Of a DNA stretch of 48,342 nucleotides, positions 26,209-35,006 are shown piece after piece. How positions within the stretch are numbered: the first letter of the stretch is position 1; every line of letters begins with the position of its first letter. The position numbers and the translations under genes were made by a program. The notes beneath the pieces are model-generated. The model was not told the origin of the DNA. It searched no databases and saw only the letters and a list, made by a program, of their open reading frames with translations. The DNA is from DATARH01 sp050246595 (GTDB lineage: Bacteria > Pseudomonadota > Alphaproteobacteria > ATCC43930 > CGMCC-115725), in the NCBI GenBank assembly GCA_050246595.1, contig JBFWVT010000036.1, forward strand, positions 1 through 48,342. Direction: 5' to 3'.

Positions 26209-26507
26209 AAGAGCGCGTCGTTGAATTTGCCCCGGAAGCCCTACAGGACTTGCAAAGCCTTTACGACTGGATCGCAGGCGCCGCAGGACCGGAAACCGCG
26301 TTCGGCTATATCTCGCGGATCGAAACGTTCTGTCGGGGAATGGCTTTCGGCGCGGAGCGCGGCCACAGCCGCGCCGATATCCGGCCGGGCCTGCGCATTG
26401 TCGGGTTTGAGCGCCGCGTCACCATCGCCTTCACCGCGACAGAAACTCGCGTTCTGGTCCTCCGCCTGTTTTATGGAGGCCGGGACTGGGAGAGGCTGTT
26501 CGCGTGA
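26205..26507 (+). CDS. parE: ParE-family toxin
   Basis: This 100-residue member of the RelE/ParE superfamily has 'VEFAPEALQDLQSLYDWIAG' as the N-terminal strand-helix and 'IRPGLRIVGFERRVTIAF' as the core strands. The C-terminal 'VLVLRLFYGGRDWERLF' is typical of ParE. The chromosomal family poisons DNA gyrase. It begins at GTG 26205, overlapping parD by 4 bp. The module is complete and looks intact. Confidence 0.92.
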   Translation: MKERVVEFAPEALQDLQSLYDWIAGAAGPETAFGYISRIETFCRGMAFGAERGHSRADIRPGLRIVGFERRVTIAFTATETRVLVLRLFYGGRDWERLFA

Positions 26508-26609
26508 GTTTCGGTCCTCAGAGACGGAGCCATGCAAAGAGGTCCCTTTTGGCGGCGCCCGCGCGGTCTCGTCGCAGGATGGTAGGCTGCCGGAGGCAGG
26601 AGGGCGCGC

Positions 26610-27587
26610 CTACCCCACCAGCACCGCCTTGCCGATCACCTTGCGATCGATGACGGTCTGGATCGCCTCGGCGGCCTGCTCCAGCGGAAAGCGATGCGAG
26701 AGGCGGGGGCGGAGTTTTCCTTGGGAGGCGAGTTCGACCAGCTTGCGCATGTTGGCGCGGCCGATCTCGGGCTGGTTTTCGGTGACGCCGCCGAGGCGGA
26801 CGCCGATTACCTCCAGACCTTTGATGAGAAGATAATTGGTGCGCGGGGTCGAGGGGCCGCCGCCGAGAAAGCCCAGCACCAGGATGCGCCCGCCCCAGCG
26901 CAGACAGCGCAACGACTCGTCGAACACGCCGGCGCCGATCGGGTCGTAGGCGATATCGACACCGTCGCGCGAACCGGTCAGTTCCTTGACCCGGTCACGA
27001 AACCCGCCGCGATAGTCGATCGCGAAATCGGCGCCCTCGTCGAGACAGGCGGCGCGCTTCTCGTCGGTGCTGGCGGTCGCGATCACGGTCGCGCCAAACA
27101 GTTTTGCAATCTGGATCGCGGCGATGCCGATACCGCCGGCCGCGCCGTGGATCAGCACCCAATCGCCCTGCTGCAATCGGCCCCGTTGCAACAGCGCGTG
27201 ATAGGCCGTGTGATGCGCACCCCGGAACACGGCGGCCTCCTCGATGCTCATCCCGTCCGGCACGGGGTCGCAATCCTCCGCGCTTGCGTTGCCGAACTGC
27301 GCAAAGGCACCGAGCCGGTGGCGGCTCATGACCCGGTCGCCGAGCTTGAAGCGGGTGACGCCATCGCCGACCGCGACGATCTCGCCGGCCCCTTCATTGC
27401 CGGGAATGAACGGCGGCTCCGGGCGGAACTGGTACTTTCCGGCGAGCATCAGGACATCGACATATTGCACGCCGCGCGCCTGGATTCGCACCTGCACCTC
27501 GCCTGGTCCGGGAGAAACCGGGTCGGGCAGCTCGCGCAGAGCCAGCACCTCGGGACCGCCAAACGCCTCGCAAACAACCGCTCTCAT
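26610..27587 (-). CDS. NADPH:quinone oxidoreductase (zinc-free medium-chain reductase)
   Basis: A 325-residue quinone oxidoreductase of the QOR/zeta-crystallin type. The N-terminus is 'MRAVVCEAFGGPEVLALREL', and a catalytic-domain 'NEGAGEIVAVGDGV' follows. The NADPH loop is 'HGAAGGIGIAAIQIAKLFGA'. The Cys/His zinc ligands of alcohol dehydrogenases are absent. It reduces quinones or conjugated enals/enones; in some pathways members act as acryloyl/crotonyl-CoA reductases. The start is ATG 27587 with AGGAG upstream on the minus strand; the frame extends to 27677 without similarity. It is convergent with parE and divergent from the CBS gene. Confidence 0.88.
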   Translation of the reverse strand: MRAVVCEAFGGPEVLALRELPDPVSPGPGEVQVRIQARGVQYVDVLMLAGKYQFRPEPPFIPGNEGAGEIVAVGDGVTRFKLGDRVMSRHRLGAFAQFGNASAEDCDPVPDGMSIEEAAVFRGAHHTAYHALLQRGRLQQGDWVLIHGAAGGIGIAAIQIAKLFGATVIATASTDEKRAACLDEGADFAIDYRGGFRDRVKELTGSRDGVDIAYDPIGAGVFDESLRCLRWGGRILVLGFLGGGPSTPRTNYLLIKGLEVIGVRLGGVTENQPEIGRANMRKLVELASQGKLRPRLSHRFPLEQAAEAIQTVIDRKVIGKAVLVG

Positions 27588-27709
27588 CTGCTCCTGCCCT
27601 CGCTGTATAGAAGGGATGCTATCGCCCGCAGCCGGCGCGGCGCAATGCGGCGGGGCGTCGGGAGCGGGGCAGCGCACCGGGGCGAATGAATGCCGCGAGG
27701 GATCGGGAG

Positions 27710-28399
27710 ATGAACGCAGCCGATATCATGGCGCGCTCGGTCGTCAGCGTGACGCCGGAGACGACGGTCGCCGAGGCGGCGCGGTTGATGCTGGATCATC
27801 GGATCAGCGGGATGCCGGTGCTCGACCGGGGCGGCGCGCTGGTCGGCATCATCAGCGAGGGCGACCTGTTGCGCCGCGCCGAAACCGGCACGGAGCGGCG
27901 GCGGTCGCGCTGGCTCGAATTCTTCTCGGCGCCGGGACGGCTCGCGCAGGATTACGCACAGGCGCATGCGTGCAAGATCGCCGACATAATGACCAGGATG
28001 GTTATCACGATCGGGCCGGGCATGCCGATCGCAGAGATCGTCGATTTGATCGAACGGCGGCGGGTCAAGCGGTTGCCAGTCATCGCGGACGGGCGGCTCG
28101 TCGGCATCGTGACCCGCGCCGATCTGGTGCGCGCTTTTGTCGACAGCCTGCCGCCGGCGCCGCGCGCGGTGCTCGTGCCCGACGCCGAGATCCGCGACAG
28201 TATCAAGGAAGAGATCGCGAAGCAGCCCTGGGCGCGGCGCGCCAGCATCGAGGTGCATGTCGTGCGCGGCGAGGTTGAATTGCGCGGCACCGTCACCGAG
28301 GAGCGGGCGCGGGCCGCGCTGCAGGTCATCGCCGAGAACGTCGCCGGGGTGCGGCGCGTGCGCCACCGTTTTGTCTGGAGCGATGACTCCTTGGTCTGA
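27710..28399 (+). CDS. CBS-domain pair plus BON domain protein
   Basis: The 229-residue protein has two CBS motifs. The first is 'ADIMARSVVSVTPETTVAEA' to 'GIISEGDLLRR'. The second is 'IADIMTRMVITIGPGMPIAE' to 'GIVTRADLVRAF'. A C-terminal BON domain (about 160-225) follows, with 'VRGEVELRGTVTEERAR'. CBS pairs bind adenine nucleotides, and BON domains bind phospholipid. The combination is common in soluble stress proteins that sense energy state. ATG 27710 has GGGAG just upstream; an ATG at 27686 is less likely. It faces the universal stress protein gene, which fits a shared stress theme. Confidence 0.88.
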   Translation: MNAADIMARSVVSVTPETTVAEAARLMLDHRISGMPVLDRGGALVGIISEGDLLRRAETGTERRRSRWLEFFSAPGRLAQDYAQAHACKIADIMTRMVITIGPGMPIAEIVDLIERRRVKRLPVIADGRLVGIVTRADLVRAFVDSLPPAPRAVLVPDAEIRDSIKEEIAKQPWARRASIEVHVVRGEVELRGTVTEERARAALQVIAENVAGVRRVRHRFVWSDDSLV

Positions 28400-28425
28400 G
28401 GCGCCGGCCGGATCCGGGACCGCGC

Positions 28426-28446
28426 GGCCCGACGGCGTGTCGGGCC
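28426..28446. terminator. Bidirectional hairpin between convergent CBS-BON and usp genes
   Basis: GGCCCGAC (28426-28433) and GTCGGGCC (28439-28446) are perfect complements with a 5-nt loop. The hairpin sits in the 53-bp gap between two convergent stop codons. It has no T tract, so it is at best a partial or factor-assisted terminator. Confidence 0.45.
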
Positions 28447-28452
28447 GGGGCC

Positions 28453-29331
28453 TCAATGCACCATCAGCACCGGCAGCGGTGCGCCGGCCAGGACGTGATC
28501 GGTAAAGCCGCCGAACACCCATTCGCGTAGGCGGCTGTGGCCGTAGCCGCCCATCACCAAGAGGTCGGCGCGGCCGGCGATCGCCGAGAGCAGCGTTGCG
28601 GCGGCTCCGTCCGGACCCGGCCGCATGCGCGCGATCGTCGGGGTCAGACCGTGCCGGCCGAGATAGCGCGACAGACGGTCGATCTCGTCGCGCTCGTCAA
28701 CGCTTTCCTCGACCGTCGCGATGACGACCTCCTTCGCCCGATCGAGAAACGGCATCGCGAGCGCCACGGCGCGGGCCGCCTGCGGCACCGGCTTCCAGGC
28801 GATCGCGATGCGCCCGATCGGTTCCGGCAGCGGCGCCGTATCGGGACCCGGGATCAGCAGGGGCCGGCCGGTTTCGAGCAGCACCGTCTCCAGCGTCGAG
28901 CGCGCGAGCGCCTCGCCGCCCCAGCGGGAGGCGATGACCAGGTCGGCGCTGCGGCCGTAAACCGCCACCCACTCGGCCTCCCGCCCGGTCTCGACATGAA
29001 ATTCCGCCGAGGGGGTGTTGGCCTGGGCGCTGCCCTGGCTGGCCGGCGCGCCGGGGACTGCCAGACCGGCCGCGGCGCAGAACCGCGTAAAACCGTCCCG
29101 AGCACGGGTCTCGTGCTGCGCCGCATCCGCTTCGAGCTGCTCGATCAGCCCGGCGGTCATTGCGCCGCTGCCGGCGCCGGTCGCCATCGCGATACCGGCG
29201 CTGATCGGGTCGGCGCGGACGTGCAGCACGTCGAGATGCGCGCCGGCGGGCCGGGCGATCGCGAGCGCCGTCGCAAAGGTCGCGGCATCGGTCGGATCGC
29301 CGGTCGCGACAGCGAGGATCGAGCGGATCAT
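28453..29331 (-). CDS. Universal stress protein, tandem Usp domains
   Basis: This 292-residue protein contains two UspA-like domains. The first begins 'MIRSILAVATGDPTDAATFA' and has lost the glycine-rich ATP motif. The second (about 165-292) begins 'GRIAIAWKPVPQAARAVALA' and keeps the G-x2-G-x9-G(S/T) nucleotide motif in 'GGYGHSRLREWVFGGFT'. Such proteins bind ATP and are induced by starvation or oxidative stress. The gene starts 7 bp after the stop of the luciferase-like monooxygenase on the same strand, so both are in one operon. Confidence 0.87.
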   Translation of the reverse strand: MIRSILAVATGDPTDAATFATALAIARPAGAHLDVLHVRADPISAGIAMATGAGSGAMTAGLIEQLEADAAQHETRARDGFTRFCAAAGLAVPGAPASQGSAQANTPSAEFHVETGREAEWVAVYGRSADLVIASRWGGEALARSTLETVLLETGRPLLIPGPDTAPLPEPIGRIAIAWKPVPQAARAVALAMPFLDRAKEVVIATVEESVDERDEIDRLSRYLGRHGLTPTIARMRPGPDGAAATLLSAIAGRADLLVMGGYGHSRLREWVFGGFTDHVLAGAPLPVLMVH

Positions 29332-29338
29332 GCCTCGG

Positions 29339-30583
29339 CTACTCGGCAGCGGCGCGAGCCGGCTCCTTGCGGCCCGGCATGTAGTCGATGCTGACCGGCT
29401 GGTTGGTCTCGAACGGGCTCTTCAGGTCGAATTCCTTGGCCATCTCGCGCACCGCCGGCAGCACCTCCTCGCCCATCAGGCGGATGCAGGTCTTGGCGTC
29501 CTCGTGGGTAACGGTGCCATCATTGGCCCACATGCCGAGGATACCGGGCCGCGTCTCCTCCAGCAGAATGCGCAGCTTGGCGATCACCTGCTTCGGGGTG
29601 CCGGCGATGATCATCAGCTCTTTCATCTGCGTTTCGAGGTCCGGCCGGTAGCGCGGGTTTTTCGACACGCCCGAGGCGAACTCGACAAAGGCGCGCCGAT
29701 TGGACGGGCTGCCATAGCCCGACGGCGTCGACCATACCGGGTGGGCCAGCCCGGTGAACTCGCCCTGCATCCAGCGGAACTGGGCGGCGTTCTGGATCGC
29801 CTTTTCCTCGGTCTCGGCGACGTGGATCTGCTTCAATAGGCCGTGATATTCCGGGCCGCCCTGGAAGCCGGCTTCGGCCGCATGCTGGTCGTATATCTGC
29901 CAGATCTGCTTGGTGCGGTCGATCGGCGTGTTCAGCGCGATGTAGGGATAGCCCTGCTGCGCCGCCCAGACAATCGTCTCCGGGCTGATCACGCCGGGGA
30001 TCCAGACGCGCGGATAGGGCTTCTGCAGCGGCACGGCCCAGGGATTGACGACGCGGTGCTGGTAATGCGCGCCCTCCCAGCGGAACGGACCCTGGCGGGT
30101 CCAGGCGGCGACGATCAGGTCGTGCGCCTCCTGAAAGCGCTCGCGGTTGAAGGCAGGGTTGACGCCGGCGGCAAGCTGCTCCTGACCGCCGCCGCGGACA
30201 AAACCCGAAACCAGGCGCCCTTTCGAGATCATGTCGATCATCGACAGTTCCTCGGCGAGCCGTATCGGGTTTTCCGCCAGCGGCAGCGGATTGCCGAGCA
30301 TGACGATCTTTACGTTCTTGGTCACTGCGGCGAGGATCGCCGCGAAGATGTTGGCCTTGGCCTGCATGCAGAACGGCGCGTTGTGGTGCTCGTTCAGCAT
30401 GATGCCGTCGAAACCGAGCTCGTCGACCATGACGTAATGCTCGATATATTCGTTGTAGAGCCGGCTGCCGGCCACCGGATCATAGTATTTGTTCGAGAAC
30501 ATCAGCGCGGTGTAGCCGGTCTCCAGGCCGATATCCGACGGGTATGCCGACATCGGCTGCTCGGTGAAGTACATCAGATGCAT
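29339..30583 (-). CDS. Luciferase-like flavin-dependent monooxygenase (414 aa)
   Basis: A larger member of the LLM family than the one at 2615. 'HLMYFTEQPMSAYPSD' opens the protein, and 'DELGFDGIMLNEHHNAPFCM' is the conserved EHH flavin/substrate segment of bacterial luciferase and alkanal/alkane-sulfonate monooxygenases. 'LAEELSMIDMISKGRLVSGF' and 'RGGGQEQ' complete the flavin-phosphate site. The substrate is unknown. The ATG at 30583 is preceded by GGAG; the open frame continues to 30823 without similarity. It is co-transcribed with the universal stress protein gene, an uncommon pairing. Confidence 0.87.
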   Translation of the reverse strand: MHLMYFTEQPMSAYPSDIGLETGYTALMFSNKYYDPVAGSRLYNEYIEHYVMVDELGFDGIMLNEHHNAPFCMQAKANIFAAILAAVTKNVKIVMLGNPLPLAENPIRLAEELSMIDMISKGRLVSGFVRGGGQEQLAAGVNPAFNRERFQEAHDLIVAAWTRQGPFRWEGAHYQHRVVNPWAVPLQKPYPRVWIPGVISPETIVWAAQQGYPYIALNTPIDRTKQIWQIYDQHAAEAGFQGGPEYHGLLKQIHVAETEEKAIQNAAQFRWMQGEFTGLAHPVWSTPSGYGSPSNRRAFVEFASGVSKNPRYRPDLETQMKELMIIAGTPKQVIAKLRILLEETRPGILGMWANDGTVTHEDAKTCIRLMGEEVLPAVREMAKEFDLKSPFETNQPVSIDYMPGRKEPARAAAE

Positions 30584-30992
30584 CGCGATCTCCGTCTCCG
30601 GGGTGGCAGGCGACCTGCGGTGGGTGCGGGTCGGGGGCTTTGCGCCAAGCTTACCAGCTCGCCGCGATTTTCCGATGCGATTTTGGCGTGAACGGATGCG
30701 CTCAAGGCAACCCGCAGAGCGATAGCGTCGGGCGAATGAGGCCTGCTGCCGCGCCCCGTCCGACCTGAGACCGGTTCTGCCGCCTTTCAATGACCCCTTT
30801 CGAAAACCGTTTCCGACCGGCATCTTGACGCATCGGGTACCATCTGGTCAGATTTCGCGCACTCCAAGTGCAGGATTAAAGGGTTTGGTCGGCGGCACTA
30901 AATTTACACCCCGCCGAGGCGAGCCGGCATCCTGGAGTTGGGGAAATCCGTCTATACGGCTTAGACGTCCGTGATATTTGGGAGTGACCTGG
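30584..30992. other. Intergenic region between the divergent monooxygenase and peptidoglycan-binding metallopeptidase genes
   Basis: About 410 bp. It should hold promoters in both directions. On the plus strand a weak pair, TTGACG at 30825-30830 and TCAGAT at 30848-30853 (17-bp spacer), could serve the downstream gene. The last 100 bp are AT-richer. No RNA gene or further protein is recognised. Confidence 0.4.
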
Positions 30993-32042
30993 ATGCCACT
31001 TCGGTCCGAGCTACTGAGGGACGATCCGCGATTGGCATCATGTCTCGTTCGAGATGACAGCCATTTAGTCGAAGGCACCGTGGGAGCGTGCGTCGGTAAG
31101 GTCCAGATAGCGCTGTTTATCATAGACGGATTAAAAATTCACTCCGATGAGCTTCAGGCAAAACGCTATGGACGTTCCACGGCTGACGCGGTATTATCGT
31201 TTAAGGCCAGGCGCAATATCATAAATCGCGGATATCAATCCAAGCCCGACAACATCGTCGGCAAAATGACTGTCGCAGCGCTGGACGAAGAACTTCTCAA
31301 GAAGCAGAAATATGCCCAATGCAGGCAATTCTATTGCGGTAGTGGCGCTGACCGCGGAACAGAGCGGCGCGTAACCTCTACCGCAGCGTTGGCCTTCACT
31401 CCGCAACAAGTGAGGGCGCCAACCGCCGCGAGCGGGTCTTCTCCCGCTCAGGTCGCGATAACCCGCGCGCCGCGCGGGGTCATGGCGGTCGCAAGAGCGC
31501 GGGCCGTATTAGCCCAATTGACAGGTTTTCATCGCACCCCAAGCCTGCCGATCCCACCCTTTATTCTTCAAGAATTCGATGCTCTATGGAGTTATTTTGG
31601 AATGCCGAAATTTCCCCTGTTCAATCCGTTGGGCGGCGAGGTTAACGATCTTGATACTTACTTTTCAGTTGTCGACAGGGTTCTTGGCGGAATGGCTAAC
31701 TTTTTACAGCAGGCGGGAACTTGGTTCCGTGATCCTCCGGCATCCTTGTACCCTGAAGCCTACGCATTCACTCTATCACGCGCTCGACACTCCAAGGAGC
31801 CGCCAGCTTCTCCGCAGTGGCCGGATGGCATTTATTTCAATTCGGGATACTTATCGCACAACGGCAATAAAATAGGTCCTTTGAAGCAGACCGAGATCGC
31901 CATCCACGAATGCGCGCATCTCGTACAAAATGATAATATTCAAGATCCTGCGGAGCACACGCTTTCATCGGCTTACGGGTATTCCGGATATGTGCTGCAT
32001 TGCGCCTTTGGGCGATCGACCCCGTTCAATGAAAACGAGTAG
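30993..32042 (+). CDS. Peptidoglycan-binding domain protein with HExxH motif, possibly 3'-truncated
   Basis: This 349-residue protein has an N-terminal peptidoglycan-binding-like domain (about residues 30-102; 'TADAVLSFKARRNIINRGYQ' and 'NIVGKMTVAALDEEL'). A low-complexity Ala/Ser linker follows, then a C-terminal part with the zinc motif H305-E-C-A-H309 in 'QTEIAIHECAHLVQND'. 'AYGYSGYVLHCAFG' follows and may carry the next ligand, as in aspzincin-like peptidases. There is no signal peptide. The protein ends only 40 residues after HExxH at PFNENE, shorter than I would expect, so the 3' end may be damaged. The gene is AT-richer than its neighbours. ATG 30993 has GGGAG upstream. It could be a secreted wall hydrolase or toxin-like protease (inference). 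Confidence 0.65.
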   Translation: MPLRSELLRDDPRLASCLVRDDSHLVEGTVGACVGKVQIALFIIDGLKIHSDELQAKRYGRSTADAVLSFKARRNIINRGYQSKPDNIVGKMTVAALDEELLKKQKYAQCRQFYCGSGADRGTERRVTSTAALAFTPQQVRAPTAASGSSPAQVAITRAPRGVMAVARARAVLAQLTGFHRTPSLPIPPFILQEFDALWSYFGMPKFPLFNPLGGEVNDLDTYFSVVDRVLGGMANFLQQAGTWFRDPPASLYPEAYAFTLSRARHSKEPPASPQWPDGIYFNSGYLSHNGNKIGPLKQTEIAIHECAHLVQNDNIQDPAEHTLSSAYGYSGYVLHCAFGRSTPFNENE

Positions 32043-32273
32043 CATTGGGAGCAATCCGCCGCAGCGGAATCCGGGGAGGCCCATCACCTGCTCGAAACCT
32101 GCACGGATGAGCCTCTGAGCAAGGCTGGCCTGTCGCGGTTTCTATCCAATGAGGTGTGGCAACCCGCCTCCAATACCTATCTTGACGCCGCCATGACGTT
32201 CCGGGCAGGTTCCGATTCCGCGCGCCGCGCATGGCGCGTTCGGCGGCAAATCAACACGTTCGGGAGGCGGTTC

Positions 32274-33938
32274 ATGCCAAGTCGGAGATCGTTCAATATT
32301 TGGGCGGGTGCGGCATTGCTCGCGGCCTCGATGTGGCATCCGGCCGTGGCGCAGGACAGACAAGCGGCGAAGCCGACGCAGAAAGGGACGCTGGTCTTCG
32401 CCGTCGACTCGCTCGCCGCGCAGACCTTGGACCCGATCCTTGAAGGCCGGCCGGGCAACGCGGTCTATCAGGCCGCGATGTACGATTCGTTGGTTGGGTT
32501 CGACCTTACAAAGGGCGGTGTCGGGCCGGGTGTCGCCGAGAAATGGGAATTGTCCGAGGACGGGCTGACCTGGACGTTCCGTCTGCGCCCCGGACAAAAG
32601 TTTCACAACGGCGATCCGCTGACCGCCGAGGACGTCAAGTTCAGCCTCGAACGCCATATGAGCCCGGAATCGCTCTCGTCGGCGAAGGCGACGCTGAAGC
32701 GGATCATCAAGAATATCGAGGTCGTCGATGATCTGACCGTCAAGATCCACACGGACGGACCGCAGATCGGGCTGCCGCCGATGCTGAGCCGGGCGGTGGC
32801 GCCCGAAGGCACGATCATGCCGAAGAAATACATCGAAAAGGTCGGCGACGAAGGGTTCCGCAACAAGCCGATCGGCAGCGGCCCGTGGAAATTTGTCCGC
32901 AGCGTGCCGGGCGACCGCATCGAGTTCGAGGCGGTCGATTATCCGCACTGGCGCGGCACGCCGCATTACAAGAACCTGCACATCCTGCTGGTCCCTGAGG
33001 AAAGCACCCGGATTTCGATGGTGCGCACCGGCGAGGCCGGGATCGCGTCGATGGGGCCGGAATCGATGCGCGGCGCGCAGCGCGCCGGGCTTGAAATCGT
33101 TTCGATCCCCGGCACGATGCAGGCGATATTCCAGTTCTGGGGGACGAATCGTCCCGACCAGAAGGATAACCCGGTCGGCAACCCGAAGGTACGCGAGGCG
33201 TTGTCGCTGGCGATCGACCGCAAGCAGATCATCGACCACATCATGAACGGCAAGGCGAGCATGCCGTATCCGTTCGCCTCGTTCGGGTACACCGAGTACT
33301 TCAACGACGAGAAGTGGCGGAAATGGGCCGACGAGGCCTATCGTTACGATCCCGAGCGGGCGAAAAAGCTTCTCGCCGAGGCCGGCTATCCGAACGGCTT
33401 CACCTTGAAATTCGCCAACACCGCGCTGCCGGGCACGCCGTTCATGACCGATATCGGCACGGCGATCGCCGATATGTGGAACAAGGTCGGCATCAAAGTG
33501 GACATCAAGAACTACGAATGGGGTTCGTTCGCGCCGCTGATCCGCGGCGAACAGGACGAGCTGGCGGGCAGTGTCTCGATGTACCGGACGGCCGGACGGC
33601 CGGACATGGCGTGGCGCTACCAGGGCGCCTTCGCTCCGACCAGCCAGCACCACCTGTTGGGCAACGAGAAGAACTGCGGCGCGGCGTGCCAGGAGTTCAC
33701 AAAGCTTTACGACGAGCTGCTGGCGGAACGCGACGCCGAGAAGCGCACCGAATTGACCGACAGGATGGTCAAACTGGCGGCCGACACCTGGATCGCCGTG
33801 CCGCTTATCGAAGGGATGGGCTACTACGCCGTGAATACCAAGCAGGTCGGCCAGTTCGCCGGGATTCCCGGCCGGCATGAGCTTGGCGATGTGTTCGAGC
33901 GCATCCCCCGGCCCGACCAGCAGGCGTGGAAGAAGTAG
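32274..33938 (+). CDS. ABC transporter substrate-binding protein, family 5 (peptide/nickel type)
   Basis: The periplasmic binding protein has 554 residues. The signal peptide (residues 1-26, cleaved near AVA-Q) follows a basic N-terminus MPSRRSF, in keeping with a Tat- or Sec-type leader. Family-5 blocks include 'VAEKWELSEDGLTWTFRLRP', 'FHNGDPLTAEDVKFSLER', 'GSGPWKFV', 'VREALSLAIDRKQII' and 'AKKLLAEAGYPNGFTLKF'. It captures peptides, glutathione, opines or metal chelates; the ligand is open. ATG 32274 with GGGAGG is chosen over an upstream in-frame start at 32154. It is the first gene of a five-gene importer operon ending at 37999. Confidence 0.93.
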   Translation: MPSRRSFNIWAGAALLAASMWHPAVAQDRQAAKPTQKGTLVFAVDSLAAQTLDPILEGRPGNAVYQAAMYDSLVGFDLTKGGVGPGVAEKWELSEDGLTWTFRLRPGQKFHNGDPLTAEDVKFSLERHMSPESLSSAKATLKRIIKNIEVVDDLTVKIHTDGPQIGLPPMLSRAVAPEGTIMPKKYIEKVGDEGFRNKPIGSGPWKFVRSVPGDRIEFEAVDYPHWRGTPHYKNLHILLVPEESTRISMVRTGEAGIASMGPESMRGAQRAGLEIVSIPGTMQAIFQFWGTNRPDQKDNPVGNPKVREALSLAIDRKQIIDHIMNGKASMPYPFASFGYTEYFNDEKWRKWADEAYRYDPERAKKLLAEAGYPNGFTLKFANTALPGTPFMTDIGTAIADMWNKVGIKVDIKNYEWGSFAPLIRGEQDELAGSVSMYRTAGRPDMAWRYQGAFAPTSQHHLLGNEKNCGAACQEFTKLYDELLAERDAEKRTELTDRMVKLAADTWIAVPLIEGMGYYAVNTKQVGQFAGIPGRHELGDVFERIPRPDQQAWKK

Positions 33939-33990
33939 GCTGGGTTTCAGCTTGTGAATAACAGGAGCGGTCGTGCCGGATAAAGCCGCA

Positions 33991-34064
33991 ATCCCGGCGA
34001 AAGCCGGGATCCACCCGTCCGGCGGCGGAGCGGCTGAACCGTGGGTCCCGGCTTTTACCGGGAC
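33991..34064. repeat. Paired CCCGGC-type intergenic palindromes
   Basis: Two inverted copies of one short element: ATCCCGGC-GAAA-GCCGGGAT (33991-34010) followed by CCAC, and GTCCCGG-CTTTTA-CCGGGAC (34045-34064) preceded by GTGG. Each copy is a hairpin, and together they form a larger one. A related copy is at 45569-45586. They lie between the binding-protein and permease genes, where they could slow transcription or protect the 5' message, so that more binding protein than permease is made. Confidence 0.7.
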
Positions 34065-34088
34065 TGCGGTGTCGCGCAAAGTACGGTA

Positions 34089-35006
34089 ATGAAACGCTAT
34101 ATCGTCTATCGTCTGCTGCAAGGCGTCGTGCTGCTGTGTCTGGTGGCGACAGTCGTCTTTTTTCTCGGGCGTCTGACCGGCAATCCCGCAGACTTGATGC
34201 TGCCGGAGGACGCGACCGCCGAGGATCGCCTGGCGATGATCAAGGCGCTCGGGCTCGACGGACCGCTGTACGAGCAGTTTTTCATTTTTGTGAAAAACGC
34301 GCTGCAAGGCGATCTCGGCATGTCGATCCGCATGCGCCAGCCGGCGGTCGAGGCGTTTTTCGACCGCCTGCCGAATACGTTGGTCATCGTCCCCTGGGCG
34401 CTGCTCCTGGGAATGGCGTTCGGCATCCCGCTCGGCGTGATTGCGGCGCTGAACCGCGGCAACCTGCTCGACCGGGCCGCCGGGACGGTCGCCGTGCTCG
34501 GCATCGCGATGCCGAGTTTCTGGCTCGGCATCCTGTTGATCTTCATCTTCAGCGTCGAGCTGGGCTGGCTTCCATCGGGACGGATGGGCGGTCCCGAGCA
34601 TTTCGTCCTGCCGGTGATCACGCTCGGCGCGTTTCTGGTCGCCGGTTTTATGCGCCTCGTGCGCTCCAGCATGCTCGAAGTGATGGAGAGCGAGTTTGTC
34701 AAACTCGCCCGCATCAAGGGGTTGAGCGAAGGGACCGTGATCTGGAAGCATTGCCTGCGCAATGCGCTGATCCCGGTTCTGACCTTGTGGGGCGTGTTTG
34801 TCGGCAATCTGGTGACCGGCGCGATCGTCACCGAGACCGTGTTTGCGTGGCCGGGGGTCGGCCGACTGACCTACGAAGCCGTCATCTTCCGCGATTTTCC
34901 GCTGTTGCAGGCGGTGATCATCCTGGATGCGATCCTGATCCTGTCCATCAACCTGCTCGTCGATATTCTATACGCCTATGTCGATCCGCGAATCCGCCTC
35001 TCCTGA
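34089..35006 (+). CDS. ABC transporter permease, DppB/OppB type
   Basis: This inner-membrane permease has 305 residues and about six transmembrane segments, starting with 'YRLLQGVVLLCLVATVVFFL'. The periplasmic loop after TM1 ('ADLMLPEDATAEDRLAMIKA') is typical of DppB. The EAA cytoplasmic loop for ATPase contact is 'EFVKLARIKGLSEGTVIWKH'. ATG 34089 is the start; the frame is open upstream into the repeat. It heterodimerises with the next gene product, whose start lies 29 bp inside this gene. Confidence 0.93.
   Translation: MKRYIVYRLLQGVVLLCLVATVVFFLGRLTGNPADLMLPEDATAEDRLAMIKALGLDGPLYEQFFIFVKNALQGDLGMSIRMRQPAVEAFFDRLPNTLVIVPWALLLGMAFGIPLGVIAALNRGNLLDRAAGTVAVLGIAMPSFWLGILLIFIFSVELGWLPSGRMGGPEHFVLPVITLGAFLVAGFMRLVRSSMLEVMESEFVKLARIKGLSEGTVIWKHCLRNALIPVLTLWGVFVGNLVTGAIVTETVFAWPGVGRLTYEAVIFRDFPLLQAVIILDAILILSINLLVDILYAYVDPRIRLS

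Noticed and set aside
32142..34751. 869-codon minus-strand open frame
   Set aside because: Antisense of the peptide-importer genes; its middle also reads through the palindromic repeats, which no real protein would keep.
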